64,000 nucleotides of DNA from an uncultured Collinsella sp. Its GTDB lineage: Bacteria > Actinomycetota > Coriobacteriia > Coriobacteriales > Coriobacteriaceae. Shown one piece after another: positions 9,101 through 17,025 of the stretch. The notes beneath the pieces are model-generated. The model searched no databases and had not been told where the DNA came from. It was given only the letters and a program-made list of their open reading frames with translations. Where the stretch lies: positions 1-64,000 of the forward strand of contig UQLA01000010.1 of assembly GCA_900541745.1 (NCBI GenBank), written 5' to 3'. Both the position numbers and the translations under genes were made by a program. Position 1 is the stretch's first letter; each line of letters starts with the position of its first letter.

Positions 9101-9467
9101 CAAAGCGATGCGGAATAAACGGCGTGACATCGGCGCCAAACATGCGCAGCGCCTCGGTCAACAGGCAGGTCGACGTAATGCCGTCAACGTCAAAATCGCC
9201 AAAGACCGCGATGCGCTCGTGGTTGCGAATAGCGCGCTCGACACGGTCGGCAACGACCGACATGCCCGGGATAATGAGTGGGTCGGCCCAGTCGCGATCG
9301 AGCGAAGGCGTCAAAAACAGCTGGCCTTCCTCGATGGATGTAATGCCGTGCGCAACCATAATGCGCGCCACCAGCCCGGGTATGCCCAGGCCAGCCGAAA
9401 GCTCCTTTTCGAGCTCGGGGTTTTGCTGAGCGACCGCCCAGCGATGCGTCGTCTTAAGCGATGACAT
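6180..9467 (-). CDS. recJ: RecJ single-strand exonuclease fused to a RecQ-like helicase
   Basis: A 1095-residue fusion. Residues 1-570 are RecJ: DHH motifs DFDVDG at 91-96 and TDHHE at 171-175, the DHHA1 region with RSVGK near 396 and RRGGHAGA at 416-423, then an OB-like segment. Residues about 600-1000 are an SF2 helicase of the RecQ type: motif I MGTGRGKS at 646-653, DEAH at 752-755, TATAT near 787 and QMSGRAGRDG at 929-938. Family RecJ proteins are usually 550-800 residues without a helicase. RecQ unwinding feeding RecJ 5'-3' digestion is known in RecF-pathway recombination, so here both steps may sit in one chain. The ATG at 9467 (GGGGGTGGG upstream) is preferred over a GTG 15 codons earlier. 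Confidence 0.92.
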   Translation of the reverse strand: MSSLKTTHRWAVAQQNPELEKELSAGLGIPGLVARIMVAHGITSIEEGQLFLTPSLDRDWADPLIIPGMSVVADRVERAIRNHERIAVFGDFDVDGITSTCLLTEALRMFGADVTPFIPHRFDEGYGLSRAALDRVNELAQPNLIVTVDNGIAAKEEVSYLESLGIDLVVTDHHEPSDQVPRGVPLTDPKLEDEGPSRELAGAGVALKLVQVLGERLGKPSYWRSLIEVAALGTVSDMMPLTPENRALVAEGIQQMRVTARPGYIALAALAKADLSTITADGLSFSLIPRLNAAGRMADPKLALDLLLARDPIEASALAAELEEINRQRREIEAELTRDAMAKVEETYDGGRAIVVGGEGWHEGVKGIVASRLTNRYHVPALLLSIEDGIARGSGRSVGKVNLFDAVERCSDLLIRRGGHAGAVGVTIEASKLDEFRRRLSAVLSELPAEDFEDTDEVAATVDLSELNIETIEQISRLEPFGQGNKVPLLAAEGVTMCDRAVVGKTGEHMRFVATDGAASVPAIMFRVPQIDRLINCDSAVDLVFEAVAEHWQGRVKPKLMIKDVLVRDTTVPSVDDPACELRRGVEPADAGLRLESRKRQTLAQLSYTELTRSLIHSFIGSNQPHRAQVEALDALADHQSVLAVMGTGRGKSLIFHVHAAREAVLRGRASIFVYPLRALVADQAYHLSSTMAALGIGVGVLTGETVEAARDDVFAGLASGRTGIVLTTPEFLSIHRDRFARSGRIGFVVIDEAHHAGLAKGGDRSAYLDMPDILKALGDPVVLAATATATAPVVAELARVLPITRTVVDETVRENLQLEDDRDLASRENRLVSIVATGEKTVIYVNSRDQSVALAKTLRKRVPDCATRIAFYNAGLARSDRRRVEEAFRDGSLSCIVSTSAFGEGVNLPDIRHVVLYHMPFGSIEFNQMSGRAGRDGQPAVIHLLYSSRDARINERLLDCYAPERDELVTLYRALQTMWRSNRGKTGDDSFSASDIDIAQMCLAIDARTPVDERSVASGLGIFEELGFCRVSGFDDTRRISMAENPGRVQLSRSIRYLEGLRSRMEFSAFRSWALDSCASDMLAKVNRPIVPRA

Positions 9468-9575
9468 AGGCACCCACCCCCGATAGGGGCAGGTCGCCGC
9501 GATACCTCTCACGGTTCATAGCGATGAGTCCTCTGTGTATGCCCGCTTCGGCAGGCAGATCTGTTGAACGGATTT

Positions 9576-9581
9576 ATTATA
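9576..9581 (-). promoter_or_regulatory. putative -10 element (TATAAT) for recJ-rel
   Basis: A perfect TATAAT on the minus strand lies in the divergent spacer between recJ and the BASS transporter, about 110 bp before the recJ start. No clear -35 is seen at the standard distance. Confidence 0.4.
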
Positions 9582-9743
9582 CCGTGCAGCGCGGACGCAA
9601 ATCGCCGCAGCACGCCGCGGTTTCGGTAAACGATGCCGGTAATAGCCTCGAAATAATCGAGCGTTCCTGACGCACGGACGCATGCGAGCGTCTAGCATAT
9701 CCATTCAAAACGGATTCACGAGCAAAGGGAGTCACAAGAGTAT

Positions 9744-10742
9744 ATGAAGCAATGGGTTGGACTGGGCAAGTTTCTCGCGGGGCACATGCAGGTCATCGTT
9801 CCGATTTGCGTGGCGCTCGGCGTGCTCTTTCCCCAGCAGATCGGCGTACTTAAGCCCATCGTTCCCACCTTGTTTGCCTTCATGACGTTTCAGGGTGCGC
9901 TCAGCAACACCTTCCACCAGGTAACCGAGGTGTTCCGCCGTCCGCTGCACCTGGTCTTGGCGTTGCTCGTCTCGGCGGTGCTTATCCCTATCGCAGCCTA
10001 TGCCATGGGGTCGCTGTTCTTTGGCTCCAACCCCAACCTTGTCTGCGGCATCGTGCTCGAGTACAGCGTACCCGTGGCGGTCACTGCCTTTATGTGGATT
10101 AGCATGTTCGGCGGCAACGGCCCGCTCGCGCTCACCATCATCCTGACGTCCTCGGTCATCTCACCTGTGACGATTCCTCTTACGCTCAAGCTCCTGCTGG
10201 GCGCCACCGTCTCAATCGACGTGCCAAGCATGATGCAGAACATGGCCTTTATGATCGCCATACCCGCCGTGCTCGGTATCGTCATTAACGAACTCACGCG
10301 CGGCTGGGGTCATGAGAAACTCTCCCCCACGCTTTCGCCCGCCTGCAAGTTCATGATGATGGGTGTCATCGCGTCCAACTCCACCGCCATGAGCGAGTAC
10401 GTGCTGCACATGAACGCGGTGCGCCTGGAAGTCGCTCTCTTTATCCTTTCGTTCGCCATCAGTGGCTTTATCATCGGCATCCTGGTCGCACGTGCCCTGC
10501 ATCTGCCGTATAGCGAGACGACCACCATGTGCTTTACCTGCGGCATGCGTAACATCTCTTCGGGCGCCGTCATCGCCACGCAGTACTTTCCCGGCGAGGT
10601 CGTATTCCCCGTCATGTGCGGTACGCTGTTTCAACAGGTGCTGGCCTCGATTATCGGACATCTCTTTGAGCGCCTGACCGGCGAGGAGCGCGCCAAACAG
10701 CGCAAGCGGGTCAAGGCCGGGCGCGACGCGATGGCGCGCTAG
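9744..10742 (+). CDS. bile acid:sodium symporter family (BASS) transporter
   Basis: A 332-residue integral membrane protein with about nine or ten hydrophobic segments between residues 10 and 310. The overall pattern, including the LEYSVPVAVTAF and FTCGMRNISSGAV segments, matches the BASS superfamily of sodium-coupled organic anion importers (relatives of PanS and YocS). The substrate cannot be assigned; bacterial members transport pantothenate, ketopantoate or bile-acid-like compounds. It is monocistronic and transcribed divergently from recJ. GGGAG lies upstream, with a second AAGAG closer to the ATG. Confidence 0.85.
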   Translation: MKQWVGLGKFLAGHMQVIVPICVALGVLFPQQIGVLKPIVPTLFAFMTFQGALSNTFHQVTEVFRRPLHLVLALLVSAVLIPIAAYAMGSLFFGSNPNLVCGIVLEYSVPVAVTAFMWISMFGGNGPLALTIILTSSVISPVTIPLTLKLLLGATVSIDVPSMMQNMAFMIAIPAVLGIVINELTRGWGHEKLSPTLSPACKFMMMGVIASNSTAMSEYVLHMNAVRLEVALFILSFAISGFIIGILVARALHLPYSETTTMCFTCGMRNISSGAVIATQYFPGEVVFPVMCGTLFQQVLASIIGHLFERLTGEERAKQRKRVKAGRDAMAR

Positions 10743-10772
10743 ACTGTCCGCATTGCGCGGGCGTTAGCCTTG

Positions 10773-11570
10773 CTATACGAGCGTTTCCAGATGCGCGCGT
10801 AGGCGCTCAGCATCGACATCGAGCGTTGTCTCGGCATTGACCTGGGCCAAACGATAGCCCACAAAGTAGGGCGAAACCACCCAACGTGGCAGCGCCTTGG
10901 CAATGGTCCGGCCGTCCATGTGGTAGAAGAACAAGTTGTACGACTCCGCGCGACCGCCATGGTGCTCGTGCAGGATATAGCGCAGAGCTACCTGAATCGC
11001 ATCGGCAAACAGGTCCGCTTCGGCTTGGTCGTGGGCGTCGTCGCTGGCGGCGATTCCCTGTGGAGCCGAGACGTTGACCTCAAAGAATCCCATGATCGGC
11101 TCGGTTGAGATGTTGACCGCGACCCTCCCGTGTCGCCAAACATCGATGCCTTCAAAGTTGGCTGAGGTCAGCGCCGCATAGCCGTCCTCCTGTTCCAAGC
11201 CCACAATCTGCATGTGTGGATGGACGAGGCTGCCGCCCGAAAGCGGGCCTTTGTTCTTGTACATGAGCACACTGCGGTACTGCTGGGAATCGATCATCTG
11301 CTGCCAACAGCCCAGAGCAAACCGCATCACATGATGCAGCTCATCCGGTTCATAGGTCACCAGGTCGGCGTCGTGATTGGCCGACTCGATCAATACGGTC
11401 TGACGGGTGGCCCGCAAGGTCTTGAACTTATTCTCGAGCCAGATGCAGTCACCATCGCGCTGGATGATGTTGGCGAGCCCCTCCGTGTCGCAAAAAGGGC
11501 ACGCGGTGCCAGGGCGACGATTATCGTCGGGCTTGCCGCTCGCCTGCTGAACGTCAAATACCAGCGCCAC
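10773..11570 (-). CDS. DUF4931/GalT-like (HIT superfamily) protein
   Basis: A 265-residue protein with a CPFC zinc-type pair at 24-27 and a histidine-triad-like motif HPHMQI at 117-122. These are the hallmarks of the galactose-1-phosphate uridylyltransferase branch of the HIT superfamily, and of DUF4931 proteins. It probably binds or transfers a nucleotide, but it is shorter than true GalT (about 350 residues) and the substrate is unknown. The start is GTG at 11570, with GGAGG 8 nt upstream lying inside the end of cutC. The 3-bp spacing to cutC implies translational coupling. Confidence 0.8.
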   Translation of the reverse strand: MALVFDVQQASGKPDDNRRPGTACPFCDTEGLANIIQRDGDCIWLENKFKTLRATRQTVLIESANHDADLVTYEPDELHHVMRFALGCWQQMIDSQQYRSVLMYKNKGPLSGGSLVHPHMQIVGLEQEDGYAALTSANFEGIDVWRHGRVAVNISTEPIMGFFEVNVSAPQGIAASDDAHDQAEADLFADAIQVALRYILHEHHGGRAESYNLFFYHMDGRTIAKALPRWVVSPYFVGYRLAQVNAETTLDVDAERLRAHLETLV

Positions 11571-11573
11571 GGG

Positions 11574-12251
11574 TTATACCTCCAGCGGCACGATCTTGGT
11601 GCCATGGAGCTCGGAGACGCCTAGTGCCGCCGCGACCGCGTCGCGATTTGCCGTAGTGATGCCGCCGCCGGGAAGGATGGTCAAACGATCGCCTGCATAC
11701 TCGATTAAACGAGCCAGGTGATCGAAATTGTCCTCGATCGACGTACCGGCCGCACCGCCATGCGTGAGGATGCGCGTAACGCCGCAGTCGGCGAGCGTGT
11801 CAATGGCATCGAGCTGAGCCTCGGGCGAGAGCTGGTCAAATGCCATGTGGAAGGTGATGTCAAGGGACTCGCGCTTGCACTCCTCGGTCGCGCAGCCCGT
11901 AGCCATAACGAGAGCGCCGAGGATGAGCTCGTCGAGCGCCCAGCCGCCGGCACAGGGCTTGCAGCAGCCAAAGACCAGGCCGTCAACGCCGGCACTCACA
12001 GCAAGGCCCAGGTCCATCTCCATCATGCGCAGCTCGTCCTGGTTGTAATGAAAGTCGCCACCACGCGGACGAATCATGCACATCACTCGCGCGTCATGCT
12101 CGTGAGCGTAGCTGACTGTAGCGCTGATAACGCCGGCGGAAGGCGTGGTGCCACCGACGGCGAGGTTGTCACACAGCTCAATGCGCCCCGCACCGGCCTC
12201 GATGGCCGCCGGCACTCGCTCAAAGTTCTCGGCACAAAACTCGTACAGCAT
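11574..12251 (-). CDS. cutC: CutC family protein
   Basis: A 225-residue TIM-barrel protein of the CutC family. Matching segments are the ELCDNLAVGGTTPSAG stretch near the N-terminus, MIRPRGGDFHYNQDE, GVDGLVFGCC and the phosphate-binding-like LTHGGA and ILPGGGI regions. CutC was first linked to copper homeostasis, but that role is disputed and the biochemical activity is unclear. The ATG at 12251 gives the standard family N-terminus; upstream codons in the same frame are not conserved. It is the first gene of a two-gene unit with the HIT-like gene. Confidence 0.9.
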   Translation of the reverse strand: MLYEFCAENFERVPAAIEAGAGRIELCDNLAVGGTTPSAGVISATVSYAHEHDARVMCMIRPRGGDFHYNQDELRMMEMDLGLAVSAGVDGLVFGCCKPCAGGWALDELILGALVMATGCATEECKRESLDITFHMAFDQLSPEAQLDAIDTLADCGVTRILTHGGAAGTSIEDNFDHLARLIEYAGDRLTILPGGGITTANRDAVAAALGVSELHGTKIVPLEV

Positions 12252-12309
12252 AGATAGGCCCCCAAAGACAGCAGATGTTTTCCGACGGGCATTGTCACAC
12301 ATCCCCATG

Positions 12310-12377
12310 AAGTTGCGGTGGAATAGGGACTGTTTTGGCGTCTAGAGCCCCCATTTAGTCCCTATTTCACCGCAACT
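12310..12377. repeat. palindromic repeat, copy 1 (GGGAC type)
   Basis: The arms 12310-12331 and 12357-12377 are inverted with one mismatch and enclose a 25-nt loop. Each arm reads from the gene side AGTTGCGGTG.AATAGGGACT. An almost identical element with the same loop length is at 14257-14325, on the other side of the 12508-14106 gene. It lies between the divergent starts of cutC and that gene. Confidence 0.85.
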
Positions 12378-12431
12378 CAGAATGATCTCTTGGGGACGGC
12401 GCTGCTGGCCGAAAAATGTTGCCGATGGTGA

Positions 12432-12457
12432 ATGTTGCGCAACATGATTCGCGAATC
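12432..12457. promoter_or_regulatory. two adjacent perfect palindromes, candidate operator
   Basis: ATGTTGCGCAACAT (12432-12445) is directly followed by GATTCGCGAATC (12446-12457). Both are perfect palindromes, about 50 bp before the ATG of the 12508 gene. Such a pair in a promoter region suggests binding by dimeric regulators. No regulator gene is adjacent, so this is an inference from symmetry only. Confidence 0.45.
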
Positions 12458-12507
12458 TTAGGCAACCATAGCAGTATCGACATTCGTATCCAGAGGAAAG
12501 GATTGCC

Positions 12508-14106
12508 ATGTTTAAGAGCATCCAAAAGAGCGGAAGGATTGCAGCAGTCGCCATCGGCCTGATCGCGGCCTTGTCTCCGCTCGCAGCCCCTCCAGCAGCA
12601 TTAGCCAGCGGCAGTGTACCGACGCCTGAGCTGGAGAAGTCATACAGTTTTAAGACCAGCAGCGAGAACTCACTTATCAGCACAAGCGGCAATACTGAGT
12701 TCGGCTACCTGTACGATTACGACGACGATGTCAACTTAAAGAGCATAACCCTAGTCAATTTCAATGATGGCAGATTGAGTCCCATTGCCATCCCTGAGAA
12801 AAGCCTTGATTCCACAAGCCGCACCATCAGCGATCAGCTCTATTGGATAGACGGCAACAATTTGGTCATATTCTCGCCAGATAACCAAAGTCAAACAGTC
12901 CATCCCATCTTCTCAAACAAATACACTGACAGCTATGCAAGGGTCTCTGAGGATGGCGAGAGAGCGGCCGTGTGGCACGAGGGCGATGAATCAGAGCTTA
13001 AAGAGATCGAGATTTACGACCTTAAGTCAGACAAGTTAATCAAAGCGTATCAGGCAGAAAAAGATGATTGTAAGTTCATCTGCTCAAATGATATGAGCCG
13101 TCTTTATATCTTACAGTCCAATACCGGGAAAGGCGTTGTTGCGCTTAAGGTATTCAATTGCGATACGGGATCAACGGAGCTGAAAACCATTGGCGTAAAA
13201 AAGGACGGCAGGTCTTCGGACATTGAATACATTAACCCTAGCTTTAAATCGGAGGACATTTATCTTCAAAGCGACACAGCTCTAATAAAAGCTGACCGCG
13301 ACGGAAATATGAGTGTTCTTTTTAACGATGACGAACACGCCTCCGGCTGGTTCAGTCCATCGGCATCAACCGATTTATATTTCATTTATATTAAAAAAGG
13401 CTCAAATGATCTTTTTGAAGAAGATGAAAATGGGGATTATCACCTGAATGAAAAAGACGCGAACCTCGGTGTTTACGATTGCGCAAGCGATGAGATTATC
13501 AGCTCTATCGCTTTCCCCTTTATCGATGGAGGGCTTGCCGATGTATCGCAAGATGGCAGTACCTTACTCGGAGTAAGCTCAAATGATGACAAATTCACAG
13601 CATGCCTCGTCGATACAAATACTGGAGCGAAAAACGAGTTTGACCCACATAAATGTCGTCTAGTATTCCTGTATGGCGATCGCAAGATAATGACAACTTA
13701 CAACGATGAGGACGACCCTTCCACAGTCCACGTAAACATCTACAAGTCCAATATCCCCCATTCGCTGCCTGAGGATGTGCTGTACTTTGTCCAGACTCAC
13801 CTGCCGTTTGTTATTGGCGGTGGCGTGGCGATCGTCCTCATCATCGGTGGCGCGATTGTTGTCCTTTGCATCCGCAAGAAGCGTGCGAAGGCCGCGAACG
13901 GTGCGACAGCCGCAGTGCCCAAGCCTCAGCGCAAGCAGCGTCGTCGTCAGAAGCGCGCCCAGCAGAACGCCGTTCCACCTGCAGCACCTGCGATGCCGAC
14001 GGCACCAGCAGCCCCGACTGAGCCTGCCCGCTTCTGCCGTCACTGCGGAACCCCGCTCGTACCCGAAGCCCAGTTCTGCCCCACATGCGGACAAAAAGTA
14101 GACTAG
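12508..14106 (+). CDS. exported membrane-anchored protein with C-terminal zinc ribbon
   Basis: A 532-residue protein of unknown function. It begins with a Sec-type signal peptide (about 1-34, ending ALASG). A 400-residue extracytoplasmic part follows, rich in short hydrophobic/acidic repeats that resemble a beta-propeller (for example GNNLVIFSPDN and LKEIEIYDLKSDK). A transmembrane helix is at 434-454, then a very basic linker, a Pro/Ala stretch and a cytoplasmic zinc ribbon with Cys510, Cys513, Cys524 and Cys527. The extracytoplasmic half is AT-richer than its neighbours, and the gene is bracketed by two copies of a palindromic repeat, which together suggest transfer or relaxed selection. 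The ATG at 12508 has GAGGAAAGG upstream. Confidence 0.8.
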   Translation: MFKSIQKSGRIAAVAIGLIAALSPLAAPPAALASGSVPTPELEKSYSFKTSSENSLISTSGNTEFGYLYDYDDDVNLKSITLVNFNDGRLSPIAIPEKSLDSTSRTISDQLYWIDGNNLVIFSPDNQSQTVHPIFSNKYTDSYARVSEDGERAAVWHEGDESELKEIEIYDLKSDKLIKAYQAEKDDCKFICSNDMSRLYILQSNTGKGVVALKVFNCDTGSTELKTIGVKKDGRSSDIEYINPSFKSEDIYLQSDTALIKADRDGNMSVLFNDDEHASGWFSPSASTDLYFIYIKKGSNDLFEEDENGDYHLNEKDANLGVYDCASDEIISSIAFPFIDGGLADVSQDGSTLLGVSSNDDKFTACLVDTNTGAKNEFDPHKCRLVFLYGDRKIMTTYNDEDDPSTVHVNIYKSNIPHSLPEDVLYFVQTHLPFVIGGGVAIVLIIGGAIVVLCIRKKRAKAANGATAAVPKPQRKQRRRQKRAQQNAVPPAAPAMPTAPAAPTEPARFCRHCGTPLVPEAQFCPTCGQKVD

Positions 14107-14135
14107 CGAACAAAACCCAATAGCCCCCAACCACC

Positions 14136-14177
14136 AAGGCCCCGTTCCGAAACAATCCAGAACGGGGCCTTGTTTTG
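14136..14177 (+). terminator. intrinsic terminator
   Basis: AAGGCCCCGTT pairs with AACGGGGCCTT (11 bp, 14-nt loop), followed by GTTTTGG. It ends the 12508-14106 transcript. Confidence 0.8.
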
Positions 14178-14196
14178 GTGCAAGGGGGTGGTGACC

Positions 14197-14252
14197 TAGT
14201 CGTTGGGGACGTTCTTAAACGACTAGTCATTCAAGAACGTCCCCAACGACTA
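14197..14252. repeat. 20-bp-arm inverted repeat (GGGAC type)
   Basis: Arms 14197-14216 and 14233-14252 are perfect reverse complements containing GTTGGGGACGTTC; the 16-nt loop contains GACTAGTC. There is no T tract, so it is more likely a REP-like element than a terminator. It directly precedes the second copy of the 12310 element. Confidence 0.85.
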
Positions 14253-14256
14253 CCTG

Positions 14257-14325
14257 AAGTTGCGGTGGAATAGGGACTGTTTTGGCGTCTAGAATCCCTA
14301 TTTAGTCCCTATTTCACCGCAACTT
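14257..14325. repeat. palindromic repeat, copy 2 (GGGAC type)
   Basis: Near-identical to the element at 12310-12377. The 22-nt arms (14257-14278 and 14304-14325) have one mismatch, and the loop has the same 25-nt length and starts with the same GTTTTGGCGTCTAGA. It abuts the terminator of the liv operon. Confidence 0.85.
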
Positions 14326-14362
14326 AAAAAGGGGCGCTGACCGGGATAGTCAGAGCCCCTTT
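14326..14362 (-). terminator. intrinsic terminator of the liv operon
   Basis: On the minus strand AAAGGGGC...TGAC pairs with GTCA...GCCCC and is followed by five T residues. It lies 11 bp after the livF stop codon. Confidence 0.85.
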
Positions 14363-14372
14363 GTTGAATGGA

Positions 14373-15086
14373 TTAACCACCAAGATAGGCTTTGCGGACG
14401 TTATCGTCGTGCAGGAGTTCTTGGCCCGTGCCGGTCATGGTGATCTTGCCGGTCTCGAGCACGTAGCCGCGCGTAGCAATCGAGAGCGCCATCTGCGCGT
14501 TCTGCTCGACCAGAAGCACCGTGGTGCCGGCCTTGTGCAGGTCCTCGACAATCTGGAAGATCTGTTCAATCAGAATCGGCGCCAGGCCCATGGAAGGCTC
14601 GTCGAGCATGAGCAGCTTGGGGTTGCTCATAAGGGCGCGGCCCATAACGAGCATCTGCTGCTCGCCGCCCGAAAGGGTGCCGGCGACCTGTCGACGGCGC
14701 TCCTTAAGGCGCGGGAACTGCTCGTAGACGCGCTCCAGGCCCGGAGCAACCGTGGACTTGGGCTGTGTATAGGCGCCCATCTCCAGGTTCTCCTCGACCG
14801 TCATCTGCAAAAAGGCGCGACGGCCCTCGGGGACCTGAGCCAGGCCCTTACCAACCAGCTTATCGGCGGGCGTATGGGTAATGTCCTCGCCCATAAACTT
14901 GATGGAGCCGGTCTTGGAGCGCAGCAGGCCCGAGACGGTCTTGAGCGTTGTGGACTTACCAGCACCGTTCGCACCGATCAGAGCAACGATCTCGCCCTCG
15001 TTGACGTTAAAGGAGATGTCCTTGATGGCGTGGATGGCGCCGTACCAGACGTTGATGTTGTAGACGGAAAGCATCGGCTCTGCCAT
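14373..15086 (-). CDS. livF: branched-chain amino acid ABC transporter, ATPase LivF
   Basis: A 237-residue ABC ATPase. Walker A is GANGAGKST at 38-46, the signature is LSGGEQ at 138-143 and Walker B/LMLDEPS is at 159-165. Length and the MAEPMLSVYNINVWYG start match LivF, one of two ATPases that drive high-affinity leucine/isoleucine/valine import. It is the last gene of the operon livJ-livH-livM-livG-livF and directly follows livG without a gap. Confidence 0.95.
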   Translation of the reverse strand: MAEPMLSVYNINVWYGAIHAIKDISFNVNEGEIVALIGANGAGKSTTLKTVSGLLRSKTGSIKFMGEDITHTPADKLVGKGLAQVPEGRRAFLQMTVEENLEMGAYTQPKSTVAPGLERVYEQFPRLKERRRQVAGTLSGGEQQMLVMGRALMSNPKLLMLDEPSMGLAPILIEQIFQIVEDLHKAGTTVLLVEQNAQMALSIATRGYVLETGKITMTGTGQELLHDDNVRKAYLGG

Positions 15087-15947
15087 TTAGTTCTCCCCCT
15101 TATCCTGCTTGCCCAGATATGCCTCGATAACGGCGTCGTTGTTCTGGATCTCCTCGGCCGTACCCTTAGCAATGACCTTACCAAAGTTGAGCACGCAGAT
15201 GCCCTCGCAGATGTTCATAACGAGCGACATATCATGCTCGATAAGCATGATGGCAATGCCAAAGGTGTCGCGAATCTTGACGATGTTCTCCATGAGCTCC
15301 GCGGTCTCGGACGGATTCATGCCGGCGGCAGGCTCGTCGAGCAGCAGCAGCTTGGGATTGGTGGCAAGTGCACGGACGATCTCCAGGCGGCGCTGAGCGC
15401 CGTAAGGCAGCGAGCCGGCCTGTTCGTTTGCCAGATGTTCCATATCAAAGATGGACAGCAGCTCCATGGCACGCTCATGGGCGGCCTTCTCGTGCTTCCA
15501 GTACGTCGGCAGGCGCAGCACGCCCTCAAAGCCGGAGTAACGCTCCTGGTTATGCAGGCCGACCTTAACGTTATCCTCCACCGTCATGGTATTAAACAGG
15601 CGAATGTTCTGGAAGGTACGGGCAATACCCATGCGGTTGACCTGGTAGACCGACTTGCCCGAGGTGTCCTCGCCGTCGAGCAGGATGGTGCCGTGCGTGG
15701 GCTGGTACACCTTGGTGAGCAGGTTGAAGACCGTGGTCTTACCGGCACCGTTGGGGCCGATCAGACCGGCGATCTCGGTCTTGCCGATAGTCAGGCTAAA
15801 GTCGTCGACTGCCTTAAGGCCACCGAACTCAATGCCCAGGTGGATGCACTCGAGTGCAGGGCGCTCGCCCAGGTCGCGGTCGGGAACGATGGCGCCAGAA
15901 GGATACGGGACCATCTTGCCCTTCTTGAACTCAAATTTACTGGGCAT
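15087..15947 (-). CDS. livG: branched-chain amino acid ABC transporter, ATPase LivG
   Basis: A 286-residue ABC ATPase. Walker A is GPNGAGKTT at 64-72; the signature region reads LPYGAQRRLEI, the typical LivG variant of LSGGQ; Walker B is LLLLDEPAAGMNP. It partners LivF as the second ATPase of the importer. I chose the ATG at 15947 (GGAGG 9 nt upstream), which overlaps the end of livM by 11 bp and implies translational coupling; a start nine codons earlier is possible. The first 30 residues extend beyond the usual N-terminus of the family. Confidence 0.94.
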   Translation of the reverse strand: MPSKFEFKKGKMVPYPSGAIVPDRDLGERPALECIHLGIEFGGLKAVDDFSLTIGKTEIAGLIGPNGAGKTTVFNLLTKVYQPTHGTILLDGEDTSGKSVYQVNRMGIARTFQNIRLFNTMTVEDNVKVGLHNQERYSGFEGVLRLPTYWKHEKAAHERAMELLSIFDMEHLANEQAGSLPYGAQRRLEIVRALATNPKLLLLDEPAAGMNPSETAELMENIVKIRDTFGIAIMLIEHDMSLVMNICEGICVLNFGKVIAKGTAEEIQNNDAVIEAYLGKQDKGEN

Positions 15948-17016
15948 CGGCTGCCACCTCCTTCTTGGAAGCAAAGCGGTCCTTGACGCGACCGAAGAAC
16001 GCCTTGAGCTGCGGGTTGTTGGTAAAAATCATGACCAGGATCAGCACGATGGCGTAGATGAGCATACGGTAGTCCGAGAACTGACGGAGCAGCTCGGGAA
16101 GCACCGTAAGCAGCGCCGCCGCGATGACGGAGCCGCGCATATTGCCCAGACCGCCCAGGACCACGAACACCAGAATGAGGATGGACGTGTTGAAGTCGAA
16201 CTTGGTGGCGGAGAGCTGCGAGAAGTTACCGCCGAAGAGAGCTCCGGCAGCACCGGCGAGGGCAGCGGAAACCACGAAGGCGATCATGCGGTACTCGGTG
16301 ACGGAGATGCCTACGGACTCGGCTGCAATCTTGTTATCGCGCACGGCCATAATGGCACGGCCGGTACGGCTGCGAACCAGGTTGAGCACGATCACGAGTG
16401 CGACCATGACCAGGATGGCACCGGCGAGGAAGGTCGAGTACGTCGACACGCCCGAGGCACCCTGGGCGCCCTTGATGATGGCGGTGCCGTCCTCGAGCAG
16501 GTGTAGGTCGTCGATCGTAGAGTTGCCCGTGATGTTAAAGATCACGTGCAGGCCGCGGGAGTCGACGCCCACAATGAGGCAGGTGACGATCTCCTTGATG
16601 ATCTCGCCAAAAGCCAGGGTCACGATGGCCAGATAGTCGCCGCTCAGGCGCAGGACCGGGATGCCGATCAAGAAGCCCAGGATGGCGGCAGCGATGGCAC
16701 CGACCACGATGCTGATGATAAGGCGCACCGGATCGGAGGGAACGGCGCTCTCGAGGGCGACCGCGGTGACGATACCCGTGTAGGCACCGACACTCATAAA
16801 GCCCGCATGGCCCAGCGACAGGTCGCCCGCGATGCCGACGACAAGGTTGAGGGAAATGGCCATGACGATGTAGGCCGTAATGGGGACCAACTGACCGGCG
16901 ATCATGCGTGGGATCATGTGGTTCGACTGCATAAAGAACACGATGGCAAATGCCACGATGCACATGGCGTACGTGACAAAGTCGTGACGCGTCTGCTTGT
17001 CTTTAAGAAACTTCAT
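15937..17016 (-). CDS. livM: branched-chain amino acid ABC transporter, permease LivM
   Basis: A 359-residue permease with about nine or ten membrane helices. Family segments include GIAGDLSLGHAGFMSVGAY and GDYLAIVTLAFGEI, and the EAA-like GRAIMAVRDNKIAAESVGI loop that contacts the ATPases. It forms the transmembrane channel with LivH. The ATG at 17016 has AGGTGA 5 nt upstream, within and after the livH stop; a GTG at 17025 is the alternative. The C-terminus overlaps livG. Confidence 0.94.
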   Translation of the reverse strand: MKFLKDKQTRHDFVTYAMCIVAFAIVFFMQSNHMIPRMIAGQLVPITAYIVMAISLNLVVGIAGDLSLGHAGFMSVGAYTGIVTAVALESAVPSDPVRLIISIVVGAIAAAILGFLIGIPVLRLSGDYLAIVTLAFGEIIKEIVTCLIVGVDSRGLHVIFNITGNSTIDDLHLLEDGTAIIKGAQGASGVSTYSTFLAGAILVMVALVIVLNLVRSRTGRAIMAVRDNKIAAESVGISVTEYRMIAFVVSAALAGAAGALFGGNFSQLSATKFDFNTSILILVFVVLGGLGNMRGSVIAAALLTVLPELLRQFSDYRMLIYAIVLILVMIFTNNPQLKAFFGRVKDRFASKKEVAADAQ

Positions 17017-17025
17017 AACGCTCAC

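Noticed and set aside
14361..15986. 541-codon open frame antisense to livF/livG
   Set aside because: Both sense genes carry full ABC motifs; the antisense frame has none.
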